64,000 bases of DNA from NCBI RefSeq assembly GCF_030651835.1, contig NZ_JAUSBX010000050.1, positions 49,944 through 113,943 of the forward strand. The letters are read 5' to 3'. This document shows positions 45,845 to 54,814 of this stretch, piece after piece (the stretch's first letter is position 1; the number at the start of each line of letters is the position of its first letter). Below the pieces are notes generated by a model that saw only the letters and a program-made list of their open reading frames with translations, was not told the DNA's origin and made no database searches. A program made the translations under genes and the position numbers. The stretch is from Methylicorpusculum sp. (GTDB taxonomy: Bacteria; Pseudomonadota; Gammaproteobacteria; Methylococcales; Methylomonadaceae).

Positions 45845-46159
45845 ATGCAAGAACAAATCAACGAAAACTTAAAAAAGCCAAGTACCTGGAAAAGAATTGT
45901 ATTTATTATGCTGTTTGCCATCATAGTCGGCTTGGTCAGAGTCGTATTGTGGGGAATCATTCTATTGCAAATCGCCTACACCTTACTGACTGGAAACAGC
46001 AATAAGAATATATTGGACCTGGGCAAAAAACTGGCTGCTTATCTGTACCATATCCTGTTGTTTCTGACGTTCAATACGGATGAAATGCCTTTTCCTTTTT
46101 CGGATTGGAACACAACCGAAACGCTGGAAATCCCCAATAAATATAAAAGCGATAATTAA
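45845..46159 (+). CDS. DUF4389 domain membrane protein
   Basis: This 104-residue protein has the DUF4389 unit: a helix (IVFIMLFAIIVGLVRVVLWG), a second hydrophobic segment (IILLQIAYTLLTG), then the conserved TFNTDEMPFPFSDW. It starts four bases after the DUF2333 stop, so the two are one transcription unit with dinB nine bases downstream. Confidence 0.88.
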   Translation: MQEQINENLKKPSTWKRIVFIMLFAIIVGLVRVVLWGIILLQIAYTLLTGNSNKNILDLGKKLAAYLYHILLFLTFNTDEMPFPFSDWNTTETLEIPNKYKSDN

Positions 46160-46168
46160 TTTGCGGTG

Positions 46169-47257
46169 ATGGCGGGCATTAAAAAAATCATCCATATCGA
46201 CATGGATGCTTTTTTTGCCGCCATTGAACAAAGAGATTTCCCCGAATACCGCGATAAGCCGCTGATCGTCGGCGGCAACCCCTGCAGTCGAGGCGTAGTA
46301 GCAACCTGCAATTACGAAGCCCGTCAGTACGGCATACATTCAGCCATGTCCTGCGCCAAAGCCCTGCAACTGTGCCCCCATGCGCTGTTTGTTAAACCCA
46401 GGTTTGAGGCCTATCGATCCGTTTCCAACACAATCAGAACAATTTTTGCCGAATTCACTCCTATATTTGAGCCTTTATCGCTGGATGAAGCCTACCTGGA
46501 TGTAACAGACTCAGCCGATTATCAGGGTTCGGCCACACGTATTGCGTTAGCGATAAAGACGCGCATCCAAGAAGAAACCGGACTGACCGCGTCAGCCGGC
46601 ATTTCCTACAACAAATTTCTCGCCAAAATTGCATCCGACATCAACAAACCGGACGGACTGTTTGTTATAACGCCCGATCAAGGGTTGGCTTTCGTCGAGC
46701 AATTACCGATTGGCAAATTTCATGGCATAGGCAAAGCCACGGAAAAAAAGATGCATCAGTTAGGCGTTTATAGCGGCAATGACCTAAGAAAACTGTCTTT
46801 AACCCACCTGCAACAGCACTTTGGAAAAGCAGGCGTCTATTATTACCATATCGCGCGAGCTATCGATGATCGCCCTGTTAAATGGGACCGTATCACTAAA
46901 TCGGTAGGTGTTGAAATCACTCTGCCAGAAGATATCGACGATGGCGATGAAATATTGACCCAATTGACCGCTCTTTTAGAGAAAGCCCAGACCAAACTCA
47001 CCGATAAAAATCTGCAAGCCAGCACCTTGACCCTCAAAGTAAAGTATTTCGACTTCAAACAAATCACCCGTAGCCGGACTTTCCAAGAAGCCATCTCAGA
47101 GAAGATGGACTCAACCGCTTTATTTAAAGATCTTCTTAAATCTACCGATGTCGGTACAAAAAAAGTGCGTTTGCTGGGCGTCACGCTGTCATCATTAAAT
47201 GACCTTGAACCCGAATCAGTCGCCAAACAAATTGACTTGTTTAGCCCTGACAATTAG
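46169..47257 (+). CDS. dinB: DNA polymerase IV
   Basis: A Y-family translesion polymerase (362 residues). IHIDMDAFFAAIEQRD holds the first catalytic Asp, and PLSLDEAYLDVT the Asp-Glu pair. The little-finger domain and a terminal polymerase-clamp motif (AKQIDLFSPDN; QxDLF-type) are present. The ATG at 46169 is preferred over GTG 46166. No LexA box was found; it follows DUF4389 in the same operon. Confidence 0.95.
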   Translation: MAGIKKIIHIDMDAFFAAIEQRDFPEYRDKPLIVGGNPCSRGVVATCNYEARQYGIHSAMSCAKALQLCPHALFVKPRFEAYRSVSNTIRTIFAEFTPIFEPLSLDEAYLDVTDSADYQGSATRIALAIKTRIQEETGLTASAGISYNKFLAKIASDINKPDGLFVITPDQGLAFVEQLPIGKFHGIGKATEKKMHQLGVYSGNDLRKLSLTHLQQHFGKAGVYYYHIARAIDDRPVKWDRITKSVGVEITLPEDIDDGDEILTQLTALLEKAQTKLTDKNLQASTLTLKVKYFDFKQITRSRTFQEAISEKMDSTALFKDLLKSTDVGTKKVRLLGVTLSSLNDLEPESVAKQIDLFSPDN

Positions 47258-47350
47258 CCCATAAATTCTTCCGAGATTGGCCGCTTTTTTTAAAATTGAG
47301 AATGTATGCCCGGACAACCAATATCCTCCTGATCCGCTCAAAATGGCAGA

Positions 47351-47420
47351 TGACAGCGGTTTGAAAACCGTATGTCAATTCGTCATGACACAACTGACAG
47401 CACAGCTGACATAACTGTCA
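47351..47420. promoter_or_regulatory. Cluster of TGACA/TGTCA words after dinB
   Basis: TGACA occurs at 47351, 47386, 47395 and 47407 and its complement TGTCA at 47373 and 47416, six copies in 70 bp. The first and third by position form a hairpin (47351-47377) around CGGTTTGAAAACCG. The last four are spaced 9, 12 and 9 bases. It could be a regulator-binding array or a decayed repeat. With the repeat at 47494-47642 it is all that is visible in the 582-bp gap 47258-47839. Confidence 0.35.
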
Positions 47421-47493
47421 CTTCCGCTTCTATTTCCGCAACAATTTCCCGCTTGAAATGTTCAGCGTCATTTTGGACTGGAAAAAGCCTTTC

Positions 47494-47642
47494 TATACCT
47501 TTCGCACTTCAAATTTCGGCAGTGCCTAAGGAGGTCGGCAAAGGCTTTGCCAGCATGGAGCTGGCACAGAGCCTACATCGATGTATTTACGGCGTCCTTT
47601 GACGGGCACCCCGGTGCCGAATTTCGATCTACGATGGGCATA
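47494..47642 (+). repeat. TATACC-ended repeat, copy 3 (shortened)
   Basis: Same family as copies 1, 2 and 4, but 149 bp because a piece around CAACGGGTTGTTC is missing, and the right end has decayed to GGCATA. It still has GGCAAAGGCTTTGCC and GGCACCCCGGTGCC. It is not placed at a gene end, unlike the others. Confidence 0.75.
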
Positions 47643-47839
47643 GGAACATCGTAAACCCATCCCTGGGTTGACAACAGCAGCCCTGCTGACGACACCCTCA
47701 AAAATCTTTCCCCCCAGCCCTTTTAGAATGACTGCTATTTCCGGCTTAAAAGAAAAGTAAAACCGCACCAGGATGTTGGCACTAACCTTGCTTTAAGTAA
47801 TTTAGCAACATCTCTCAATAACTTACAGGAAAAAATACT

Positions 47840-48487
47840 ATGAAAAAGAATTACAGCTACGCAGCAATGCTTACCGGTTTATTAATGGCCGCCTCAGGAG
47901 CAACGAATGCAGCCTCCGTTCTATTTACTGCTTTTGATCAATACGGAAGTGATCCGGTCGATTATGTCGTCTCGATTGATGATTTAACCGCCGGATTTTT
48001 CAACGTTAATGTAAAAATTGCCGAGAACAGTCCTAACCAAGGCGACATCCGTGGGATTGCTTTTGCTTTGAACTATGAGATTACAGCTGATGATATCAGC
48101 GGCAGCGATATCACCAAAATAGGATTAAACACTTTAAATAACAAAGACGGAAACAATTTCAATGGACAAGGCAGTGGTTTGTTTACCGGCGAAAATAATT
48201 ATTTTTTATTGTCAATAGGCAGTGCAGGGTCTAGCTCAGGTTTTATTACCAGCACTAATTTCGCTATAGCAAGTCTGGGTAATTCTCTGGAAAATGCATT
48301 TTCCGTATTTGGCGTAAGAAGCCAATCAGTCGGACCTAACGGTTCAGGAAGTTCAAAAGACATTTCAACTACAGTCACATTTGATGGCGCCCCCGTCCCT
48401 GTTCCTTCTGCCGTATGGTTTATGGGAAGCAGTTTGATAGGCTTAATGGGGGTTTCGCGTAAAGCTAAAACATCTGTCCAAGCTTAA
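47840..48487 (+). CDS. PEP-CTERM/VPxP-type sorting domain protein
   Basis: A 215-residue exported protein with signal peptide (LLMAASGATNAAS) and a C-terminal sorting module: VPVPS, hydrophobic AVWFMGSSLIGLMGV, basic SRKAK. The mature domain (about 25-180, rich in Gly, Asn and Ser) has a cohesin-like flavour (IKIAENSPNQ-type strands) but no firm family. Its C-terminal module is close to that of the VPLPA protein at 7713-8261. A hairpin terminator follows. Confidence 0.83.
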   Translation: MKKNYSYAAMLTGLLMAASGATNAASVLFTAFDQYGSDPVDYVVSIDDLTAGFFNVNVKIAENSPNQGDIRGIAFALNYEITADDISGSDITKIGLNTLNNKDGNNFNGQGSGLFTGENNYFLLSIGSAGSSSGFITSTNFAIASLGNSLENAFSVFGVRSQSVGPNGSGSSKDISTTVTFDGAPVPVPSAVWFMGSSLIGLMGVSRKAKTSVQA

Positions 48488-48540
48488 AAAGACTGACACT
48501 GAAAAGCTTTATATCCGGCAATTCTTAATGCTAACAACGA

Positions 48541-48569
48541 GCCTGCTCATCAAGAGCAGGCTTTTTTTT
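48541..48569 (+). terminator. Rho-independent terminator of the PEP-CTERM gene
   Basis: GCCTGCTC (48541-48548) pairs with GAGCAGGC (48554-48561), loop ATCAA, followed by eight T. A textbook terminator. Confidence 0.93.
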
Positions 48570-48624
48570 GACTTAGGTGCCCATATATTTTGCATTGCAA
48601 GACAAATCTTTCCCTTAAACACCG

Positions 48625-49395
48625 TCAAGCTTTCAGAAACACCGCCGCCATGGCATTGTAGAACTGCTTGGCCGTTCTGCCGCTTTTTGCTGCACGCAGA
48701 TGTGAAAATTCAAGCGCAGCCTGATGTAAGGCGTCAGAGCTACCCTGATAAGCAGCAAAATAGCTGTCAACTATGGTCAGATAAGTTTCTGTATTAACCG
48801 GATAAAACGAAAGCCATAATCCGAAACGATCGGACAATGAAATCTTCTCCTCAATGGCATCGGAGTAATGGACTTCGCCATTCACAAGCCGCGTATCCAG
48901 ATTATCTTTCATCAGTTCAGGCAATAAATGCCTGCGATTGGACGTCGCATAGAGCAAAACATTATCCGGGGGTAATTCTATGGAACCTTCCAAAACACTC
49001 TTTAGCGCTTTGTATTGATTTTCGCCCGTCTCAAAAGACAAATCATCGCAATAAATAATAAATCGTTGAGGCTGCTCACGAATCTCATCGACAATTTCCG
49101 GCAAATAAACCAGATCCTCTTTATCCACTTCGATGACACGCAATCCTTCCGAATGATAGGCATTAAGCAACGCTTTGATCAACGATGACTTTCCCGTGCC
49201 GCGCGCACCCCATAGCAAGGCATTGTTAGCCGGTTGCCGAGCAAGAAACTTTTCCGTATTAGCGATCAATTGCCGCTTTTGAACGTCAATTCCCAACAAG
49301 TCATGCAAACCTATCGGATCCAGCTGCTTGACCGGTCTCAGATATTCTTTTCTCTGCCGCCATATCGCGGCATAAGTTCTGTTCCAATCTACCAT
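48625..49395 (-). CDS. DUF815 family AAA ATPase
   Basis: A 256-residue ATPase with Walker A WGARGTGKSS, Walker B IIYCDDLSFE and sensor-1 LLYATSNRRHL. The N-terminal NRTYAAIWRQRKEYLRPV is typical of DUF815. The frame extends to 49443, but ATG 49395 follows AGGGGG and matches relatives. The function is unknown. It stands alone between the PEP-CTERM gene and rpsI. Confidence 0.88.
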   Translation of the reverse strand: MVDWNRTYAAIWRQRKEYLRPVKQLDPIGLHDLLGIDVQKRQLIANTEKFLARQPANNALLWGARGTGKSSLIKALLNAYHSEGLRVIEVDKEDLVYLPEIVDEIREQPQRFIIYCDDLSFETGENQYKALKSVLEGSIELPPDNVLLYATSNRRHLLPELMKDNLDTRLVNGEVHYSDAIEEKISLSDRFGLWLSFYPVNTETYLTIVDSYFAAYQGSSDALHQAALEFSHLRAAKSGRTAKQFYNAMAAVFLKA

Positions 49396-49550
49396 CACGT
49401 CCCCCTTTACAAACGGTTTTACTGCTTGGCCGAAATTATTCATTGGTTAGATTGGCGATAGCCGTAACCAAAACCCACCCTGCGCATCAACTTAATTTTT
49501 TTGTTCCGTTGAATAGTTACCTTGGTTGTAAATTAACAAATCAATGAGCA

Positions 49551-49581
49551 AAAAAAAAGCCGCATCTAATGCGGCTTTTTT
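49551..49581 (-). terminator. Terminator of the rplM-rpsI operon (possibly bidirectional)
   Basis: GCCGCAT (49559-49565) pairs with ATGCGGC (49569-49575), with A8 on the left and T6 on the right, so an RNA from either strand has a hairpin plus U-run. It ends rplM-rpsI on the minus strand. Confidence 0.9.
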
Positions 49582-49612
49582 AACACGTCTGATAAGCAGG
49601 CGGTTACAACAA

Positions 49613-50005
49613 TTAACGTTTTGAGTACTGAGGACGTTTTCTGGCTTTGTGCAAGCCGACTTTTTTACGTTCAACAACACGCGCATCACGTGTAACATAG
49701 CCCGCTTTTCTTAATGATGGACGTAAAGCTTCGTCGTACGCCATAAGAGCCCTGGCCAACCCGTGACGAATTGCGCCAGCTTGACCGGAAGGTCCGCCGC
49801 CTTTGACAATCACGTTAACATCGAATTTGCTTTCCATATCAACGCATTCTAAAGGCTGACGCGAAATCATCTGGTCGGTTTTACGGCCAAAATATTCTTC
49901 GATGCTTTGTTTATTGATCGTGATTTTACCAGTGCCGGATGTAGCGTAAACTCGCGCTACTGCGCTTTTACGACGGCCTGTTCCGTAATACTGTGCTGCT
50001 GCCAT
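49613..50005 (-). CDS. rpsI: 30S ribosomal protein S9
   Basis: A 130-residue protein starting [20 protein letters not shown] with the basic C-terminal tail [11 protein letters not shown] that reaches the ribosomal P site. It lies 11 bp after rplM in the usual order. Confidence 0.98.
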   Translation of the reverse strand: MAAAQYYGTGRRKSAVARVYATSGTGKITINKQSIEEYFGRKTDQMISRQPLECVDMESKFDVNVIVKGGGPSGQAGAIRHGLARALMAYDEALRPSLRKAGYVTRDARVVERKKVGLHKARKRPQYSKR

Positions 50006-50016
50006 GATCTACCCGC

Positions 50017-50445
50017 TTATAATTCTAAAACTTTTGGCTGTTGAGCCTGATGATCGTGATGAGGACCTGCATAAACTTTCAATTTCTTGAACATTGCACG
50101 ACCTAGTGGATTTTTGGGTAACATTCCCTGCACGGCAGTAGTTATAATACGATCAGGAAAAGTTTGTCTCAGCTTACCCAAGCTGGTTGATTTCATATTA
50201 CCAACATAACCGGTGTGACGGTAATATATTTTGTCTTTTTCTTTATTGCCTGTAACGCCAATTTTTTCAGCGTTGACTACGATAATGTAATCCCCGGTAT
50301 CGACATGAGGCGTAAATTCTGGTTTGTGTTTACCGCGAAGACGTCGTGCTATTTCAGTGGCAAGGCGGCCAAGCGTCTTCCCTTCTGCATCAACTACGTA
50401 CCAATCGCGCTTAACTTCTGCTGGCTTTGCACTAAATGTTTTCAT
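50017..50445 (-). CDS. rplM: 50S ribosomal protein L13
   Basis: A 142-residue protein of normal length; [29 protein letters not shown] ([20 protein letters not shown]) and [13 protein letters not shown] are family signatures. It is the first gene of the L13-S9 operon. An L13 leader structure is expected upstream but none is evident. Confidence 0.98.
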   Translation of the reverse strand: MKTFSAKPAEVKRDWYVVDAEGKTLGRLATEIARRLRGKHKPEFTPHVDTGDYIIVVNAEKIGVTGNKEKDKIYYRHTGYVGNMKSTSLGKLRQTFPDRIITTAVQGMLPKNPLGRAMFKKLKVYAGPHHDHQAQQPKVLEL

Positions 50446-50562
50446 TGTCGCTGTTTGATCTGTTAAGGCTTAATAAAAGATCGAGAATAGTACTCAAAAA
50501 ACACATTTTATTCAAGTGTTATATTAATCAGACCTTTTATTTGTAGTTCGCCTTGCTCTTAT

Positions 50563-50723
50563 TATACCTTTCTCACTTCAAATTTCAGCAGTGCCTAAGG
50601 AGGCAACGGGTTGTTCGGCAAAGGCTTTGCCAGCATGGATGCTGGCATAGAGCCTACACGGATGTATTTACGGCGTCCTTTGACGGGCACCCCGGTGCCG
50701 AATTTTGATCTGCGATGGGTATA
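50563..50723 (+). repeat. TATACC-ended ~160-bp repeat, copy 4
   Basis: It runs from TATACCTTTCTCACTTCAAA to GCGATGGGTATA. Palindromes include GGCAAAGGCTTTGCC, GCCAGCATGGATGCTGGC and GGCACCCCGGTGCC. Its right end touches the stop codon of the NtrX-like gene (50724) directly. It lies between the divergent rplM promoter region and that gene's 3' end. Confidence 0.8.
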
Positions 50724-52082
50724 TTACAACTTGATGTTAAGCGAGTGCAGCTTGCGATAAAGATGAGTCCGCTCCATTCCTATAATTGATGCCAACTTGG
50801 CGACGCTGCCGCCGCTTTTCTCAAAATGATACTCCAGATAGGCTTTTTCAAAATGCTCTCTGGCTTCTTTAAGAGGCATATTATAAAACTCGGGCACTGA
50901 AGAACTGTTTATAACGCCCTCAGTCACTGAGCCTAATGCCGATTTGACTTCCTCAACATCCATATCATCACCGACACCCAATATCATCAGACGCTGGACC
51001 AGATTTCTTAATTCCCTGACATTTCCCGGCCAAGTGTAATTTCGCAGATAATTTTGCGCTGCCATAGTAAATTTTCTAAACGGCAACTTCTCCTGAGTAT
51101 TGAAATAATCGACATAAAAATTCAATAACCCCGGTATATCTTCGCTGTGTTCGCGTAAAGGGGCGATTTCCATCGTGACTTCGTTGAGCAAGTAATACAA
51201 ATCCTGACGAAAACGCCCGGCTTTGACTTCCTCTTCCAGCGGCGTCCTTGTCGAAGCGACGACTCTCACATCGACTCGCACCGGCTCGCTGCCGCCTACC
51301 CTTAGAAATGAACTGGATTCAAGAGCGCCCAGCAACCTCTGCTGAGAATCTTTATCCATACCGCCGACTTCCGACAAAAACAACGTGCCTCCATTGGCTT
51401 GTTCCAGAAGCCCTGGGTAAATTTTGCCGGCTTGTTCTTTGCCAAAAAACTCAATAGCTGAATTTTCGGGCGAAATACTGCCAACCGCAACGGCAATGAA
51501 GGCGCCTTCACGTCGCGTGCTGTTGTTATGCATATAGCGCGCATAGAGCTCCTTACCCACACCCGCAACGCCTTGAAAGAGAACACGCGCATCATGCTGA
51601 CCCAAGCGCTTTAATTGCTCTTTGGTTCGCGCTACGGCGGCGCTTTTTCCTACCGGCTCAATGTCCTGTATTAACGGTCTCAGTGAAGCCCTATCGCTCA
51701 ACTGTTTTCCGGATTCCAAAGCGCGCTCGACAATCAACAATAATTTAGCCAGTGACAGCGGTTTTTCCAAAAAGTCATACGCGCCCAACCGGGTCGATTC
51801 AACTGCCGACTCAACCGAACCATGACCCGACATCATAACAACCGGACACATCACTGGATCTTCACTCACCCACTCCTTGAGCAAGGTGATTCCGTCAGTA
51901 TCGGGCATCCAGATATCGAGCAATATAAGATCCGGGTTTTGATTGATTTTCAGTGTTCTTGCCTCTGCCGCATTTTCAGCGACACAGACGCGATAGCCCT
52001 CGTCTTCCAGTATCTCCCGGACTAACCGGCGAATATCTGGCTCATCATCCACCACCAGTATATGTGCTGCTTGTACATTCAT
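50724..52082 (-). CDS. NtrX-like response regulator without sigma-54 contact loop
   Basis: A 452-residue regulator: receiver (residues 5-120; acidic VVDDEPD, phospho-Asp in LILLDIWMP at residue 56, Lys in FLEKPLS), AAA domain (about 145-370) and Fis-type helix-turn-helix (LASIIGMERTHLYRKLHSL). The AAA part departs from sigma-54 activators: the GAFTGA loop is absent (FFGKEQAGKIYPGLLEQA), Walker A is GVAGVGKE and Walker B is LFLSE with Ser in place of Asp. It probably does not activate sigma-54 RNA polymerase. It follows the sensor kinase by 21 bp and is its likely partner. Confidence 0.9.
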   Translation of the reverse strand: MNVQAAHILVVDDEPDIRRLVREILEDEGYRVCVAENAAEARTLKINQNPDLILLDIWMPDTDGITLLKEWVSEDPVMCPVVMMSGHGSVESAVESTRLGAYDFLEKPLSLAKLLLIVERALESGKQLSDRASLRPLIQDIEPVGKSAAVARTKEQLKRLGQHDARVLFQGVAGVGKELYARYMHNNSTRREGAFIAVAVGSISPENSAIEFFGKEQAGKIYPGLLEQANGGTLFLSEVGGMDKDSQQRLLGALESSSFLRVGGSEPVRVDVRVVASTRTPLEEEVKAGRFRQDLYYLLNEVTMEIAPLREHSEDIPGLLNFYVDYFNTQEKLPFRKFTMAAQNYLRNYTWPGNVRELRNLVQRLMILGVGDDMDVEEVKSALGSVTEGVINSSSVPEFYNMPLKEAREHFEKAYLEYHFEKSGGSVAKLASIIGMERTHLYRKLHSLNIKL

Positions 52083-52103
52083 AGGATACTCAAGAATAAA
52101 ACG

Positions 52104-54245
52104 TTAAACGGCGGGCAACTGTACAACGAAACCCGCACCTTCTTTATAAACGGTATCGACCCAAATCGAACCACCATGTTCCTCAATGATTTTTTTAACT
52201 ATCGCAAGTCCGAGACCTGTGCCCTTCGCTTTAGTCGTCACATAGGGCTCAAAGACCTTATCCACCTGATCTTCATTGATACCGGGACCATTATCACGAA
52301 ACAACATTTCGATAAAATTCGCATTATTTTTTCTCGCGCGGCTGAGTCCAATATAAATTTCTCCGGTCTTTCCAGCCGCTTCCAGCGCATTTTTGATTAA
52401 ATTATGCAAGACTTGGCGAATTGCAACACGATCTGCACTAATAACAAGAGGATTATCGTTGAAAGCGGTAATAAATTTAACGCCGGATTGCAAGGCATAA
52501 AGCGCTAATACTTCGGGAACCAATATAGCCAAATCAATATTTTCGGTTTGTTTTTTTGAAGCCCTTGCGTACTGAGAAAAATCGTCAACCATTTCTTTCA
52601 TGGCTTCGACTTGCTGAACAATCGTTTGCGTGGAACGCAGCAGAATTTCCTGCGATTTTGCTTGCAGCTCTCCAGCCAGTTTAAGCTGCAGCCGCTCTGC
52701 GGACAACTGAATGGGCGTCAACGGGTTCTTGATTTCATGCGCCAAACGCCGGGCAACTTCTCCCCAGGCCGCATTTTTTTGAGCCTGAATTAAATCGGTC
52801 ACGTCATCAAACACCACAACCGCCCCAACCCGGCCTCCCTCAGGCGAAAACAACGGCGTTCCCCGGCACAACAACTCTTGTAATCCGTTGATCCCCAGAA
52901 AAGAGATACGCTGCTCCCAAATATCATCCGCCTGCTCCAGAAGCTCCTGAATTTGCCGCAACGGTTCGGCCAGCTCTTTATGCTCATCCGCCAAATCCAG
53001 CAAGGTTTGATCAACAAACCGGCTGACCTGAATATGAAAAATACGATACGCCGCTTGATTGGCCGTCCGGATTTTATAATGCCTATCGAAACTGATAACG
53101 CCTGCCGTCAAATTGGACAAAATCGTTTCAAGATAGGCACGCTGATTTTCTACTTCAATCCCCGCCATGCGCGTTTCATCACGGGCCCTGGCGATGCGTT
53201 GAGACATATCATTGAAGGATTCTACCAAAAACCCCAAATCATCCTGAGCCATAACCGGCAGACATTGCTCATAATGACCCTGAGCCACCGCCTGAGTTCC
53301 CTTGACCAGTTCTTTAACCGGCTGAACAATTTCACGGATACTGATAAAGGCGACCCAAATGGCTGCCGACAAGCTCATTAACAAAACCAGAGAAAGCGCC
53401 AGCGAAAAGCTGAGTTTCAATGAATCCCTGAGAAAATTCATTTCCTGATAACGCACAAAGGCAAATTCGACAGAATCCGCTAGATCGGTGATTCTCAGTG
53501 GAACAGGATAAAGCGCCTGCAGATATTGAATATCTTCAGAATTAACCGTAACAATCACCTGTATGCGCAGCTGCCCCTCAAGCGAGGGGTCTAATGCGAC
53601 ATAATTGCTATTCTGGCGCAGGCGCATCCAGATATGCTCATCGGGAATACTGGGCAAAATCTCACTGGGATTGATGCTGCTGGAAGCAATAATCCGGCCT
53701 TGTCGGGAAAAAAGCGTCATTTCCGACGCCCCCGAAAAATCCCGCATATGCTCCATTTCAAGTGTTACCCCGGCTTCTGACTTATCACTTAACCGGTCTA
53801 TCAACTGCTCGGTTTGCTTGAGATACCAGCGCATTCGCTGATCAAGCGCCACCTGGCTTAATTCGAGAGAATCCTCCATGGCTCTGTCAATTTCCACATT
53901 GAACCAGCTGTCAATGCCTTGATGTAAAAACTGCATGGAAAAGTAAAACACGATGGCAGCCGGAGCCAAAGCCAGCAACACAAATAACGAAACCATCCGG
54001 GTCGTCAGTCTTGAGCCGGCCTCGCGTTTTTTTAATTGCCGTACCAGAGAAAGGGTATTGACGCCGATCAAACCCAGCAAAATGATCGACCCCAAGGCAT
54101 TGATGATCAACAGCCAGGAATACAGCTCATTTAACTCCGATGACTCCTGAGTCGCCGAACTCATGAGCTGCAAAGACAGCAGAACAAAGCCGAAAAGGAC
54201 AAAAATCAGCACACTGACCGGGAATCTTAGTTTTCTACCGGCCAT
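52104..54245 (-). CDS. NtrY-like sensor histidine kinase
   Basis: A 713-residue membrane sensor: several N-terminal membrane segments (VSVLIFVLFGFVLLSLQL, LLIINALGSIILLGLIGV, LFVLLALAPAAIVFYFSM), a periplasmic or extracytoplasmic part, a fourth segment (SLALSLVLLMSLSAAIW), HAMP, PAS (about 370-480), HisKA with phospho-acceptor His in RLAHEIKNPLTP, and HATPase (FRDNGPGI, KGTGLGLAIVKK). ATG 54245 lies in the end of the DUF4390 gene. It is the kinase for the NtrX-like regulator; NtrY kinases are linked to nitrogen and redox control. Confidence 0.92.
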   Translation of the reverse strand: MAGRKLRFPVSVLIFVLFGFVLLSLQLMSSATQESSELNELYSWLLIINALGSIILLGLIGVNTLSLVRQLKKREAGSRLTTRMVSLFVLLALAPAAIVFYFSMQFLHQGIDSWFNVEIDRAMEDSLELSQVALDQRMRWYLKQTEQLIDRLSDKSEAGVTLEMEHMRDFSGASEMTLFSRQGRIIASSSINPSEILPSIPDEHIWMRLRQNSNYVALDPSLEGQLRIQVIVTVNSEDIQYLQALYPVPLRITDLADSVEFAFVRYQEMNFLRDSLKLSFSLALSLVLLMSLSAAIWVAFISIREIVQPVKELVKGTQAVAQGHYEQCLPVMAQDDLGFLVESFNDMSQRIARARDETRMAGIEVENQRAYLETILSNLTAGVISFDRHYKIRTANQAAYRIFHIQVSRFVDQTLLDLADEHKELAEPLRQIQELLEQADDIWEQRISFLGINGLQELLCRGTPLFSPEGGRVGAVVVFDDVTDLIQAQKNAAWGEVARRLAHEIKNPLTPIQLSAERLQLKLAGELQAKSQEILLRSTQTIVQQVEAMKEMVDDFSQYARASKKQTENIDLAILVPEVLALYALQSGVKFITAFNDNPLVISADRVAIRQVLHNLIKNALEAAGKTGEIYIGLSRARKNNANFIEMLFRDNGPGINEDQVDKVFEPYVTTKAKGTGLGLAIVKKIIEEHGGSIWVDTVYKEGAGFVVQLPAV

Positions 54246-54814
54246 AACATCCAATCACTCGATAAGTACCATTGAGAATTAACATAGGACTCAGGCCGTA
54301 ACGGCAACGGCAGCGCCTCTCTGTCAAAATTGACTTTAATACCCGCATAATATTTTTCATCCGGGTCCATTTCGCCTTGTTTTACCAGCATCAAATCCTT
54401 TATGAGCCCCATGTCAGTCAACGCAGCTTGCAAATTAGAATAGCTTTCGCTCTCGTTATTCTCGATTCGGGTAACACGATAGGAGTTAAATAAAGCCTGA
54501 TACTGAATACGAAGCCGCGTTGAATAGCTAAAGATTGTTTTATCCCACATCCAGTTTCGACTCTGCGCCACTTTGACTGATACATCCCAATACAAAGGGA
54601 TACCTTTCTGCAAAGCATTCCTGGCCTTGCTACTTAAGTTGTAAACAATATTCGCTGATAACTGATAATGACCATCCTGCCGGTTAATCAGCACATCCTT
54701 AATTTCAACTCGGGGATTTTGAGCATGAGCATGTCTGGCAGAAACTGGAAAAATACCCGCCAAGATCAGCAGGCACAGTAAGGAAAGAAATTTACTGCTT
54801 GCGTAAGCGTGCAT
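54227..54814 (-). CDS. DUF4390 exported protein
   Basis: This 195-residue protein has a signal peptide (LLCLLILAGIFPVSARHAHA) followed by the DUF4390 domain (NLSSKARNALQKGIPLYWDV, RLRIQYQALFNSYRV, DLMLVKQGEMDPDEKYYAG). In many gammaproteobacteria this family lies between rsmB and the NtrY-like kinase; a sensing role with the kinase is inferred from that. It overlaps rsmB by 23 bp and the kinase by 19. Confidence 0.9.
   Translation of the reverse strand: MHAYASSKFLSLLCLLILAGIFPVSARHAHAQNPRVEIKDVLINRQDGHYQLSANIVYNLSSKARNALQKGIPLYWDVSVKVAQSRNWMWDKTIFSYSTRLRIQYQALFNSYRVTRIENNESESYSNLQAALTDMGLIKDLMLVKQGEMDPDEKYYAGIKVNFDREALPLPLRPESYVNSQWYLSSDWMLWPVEN

Noticed and set aside
47372..47602. Open frame after dinB
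   Set aside because: It spans the TGACA cluster and a copy of the TATACC repeat; the other repeat copies are not open in the same frame.
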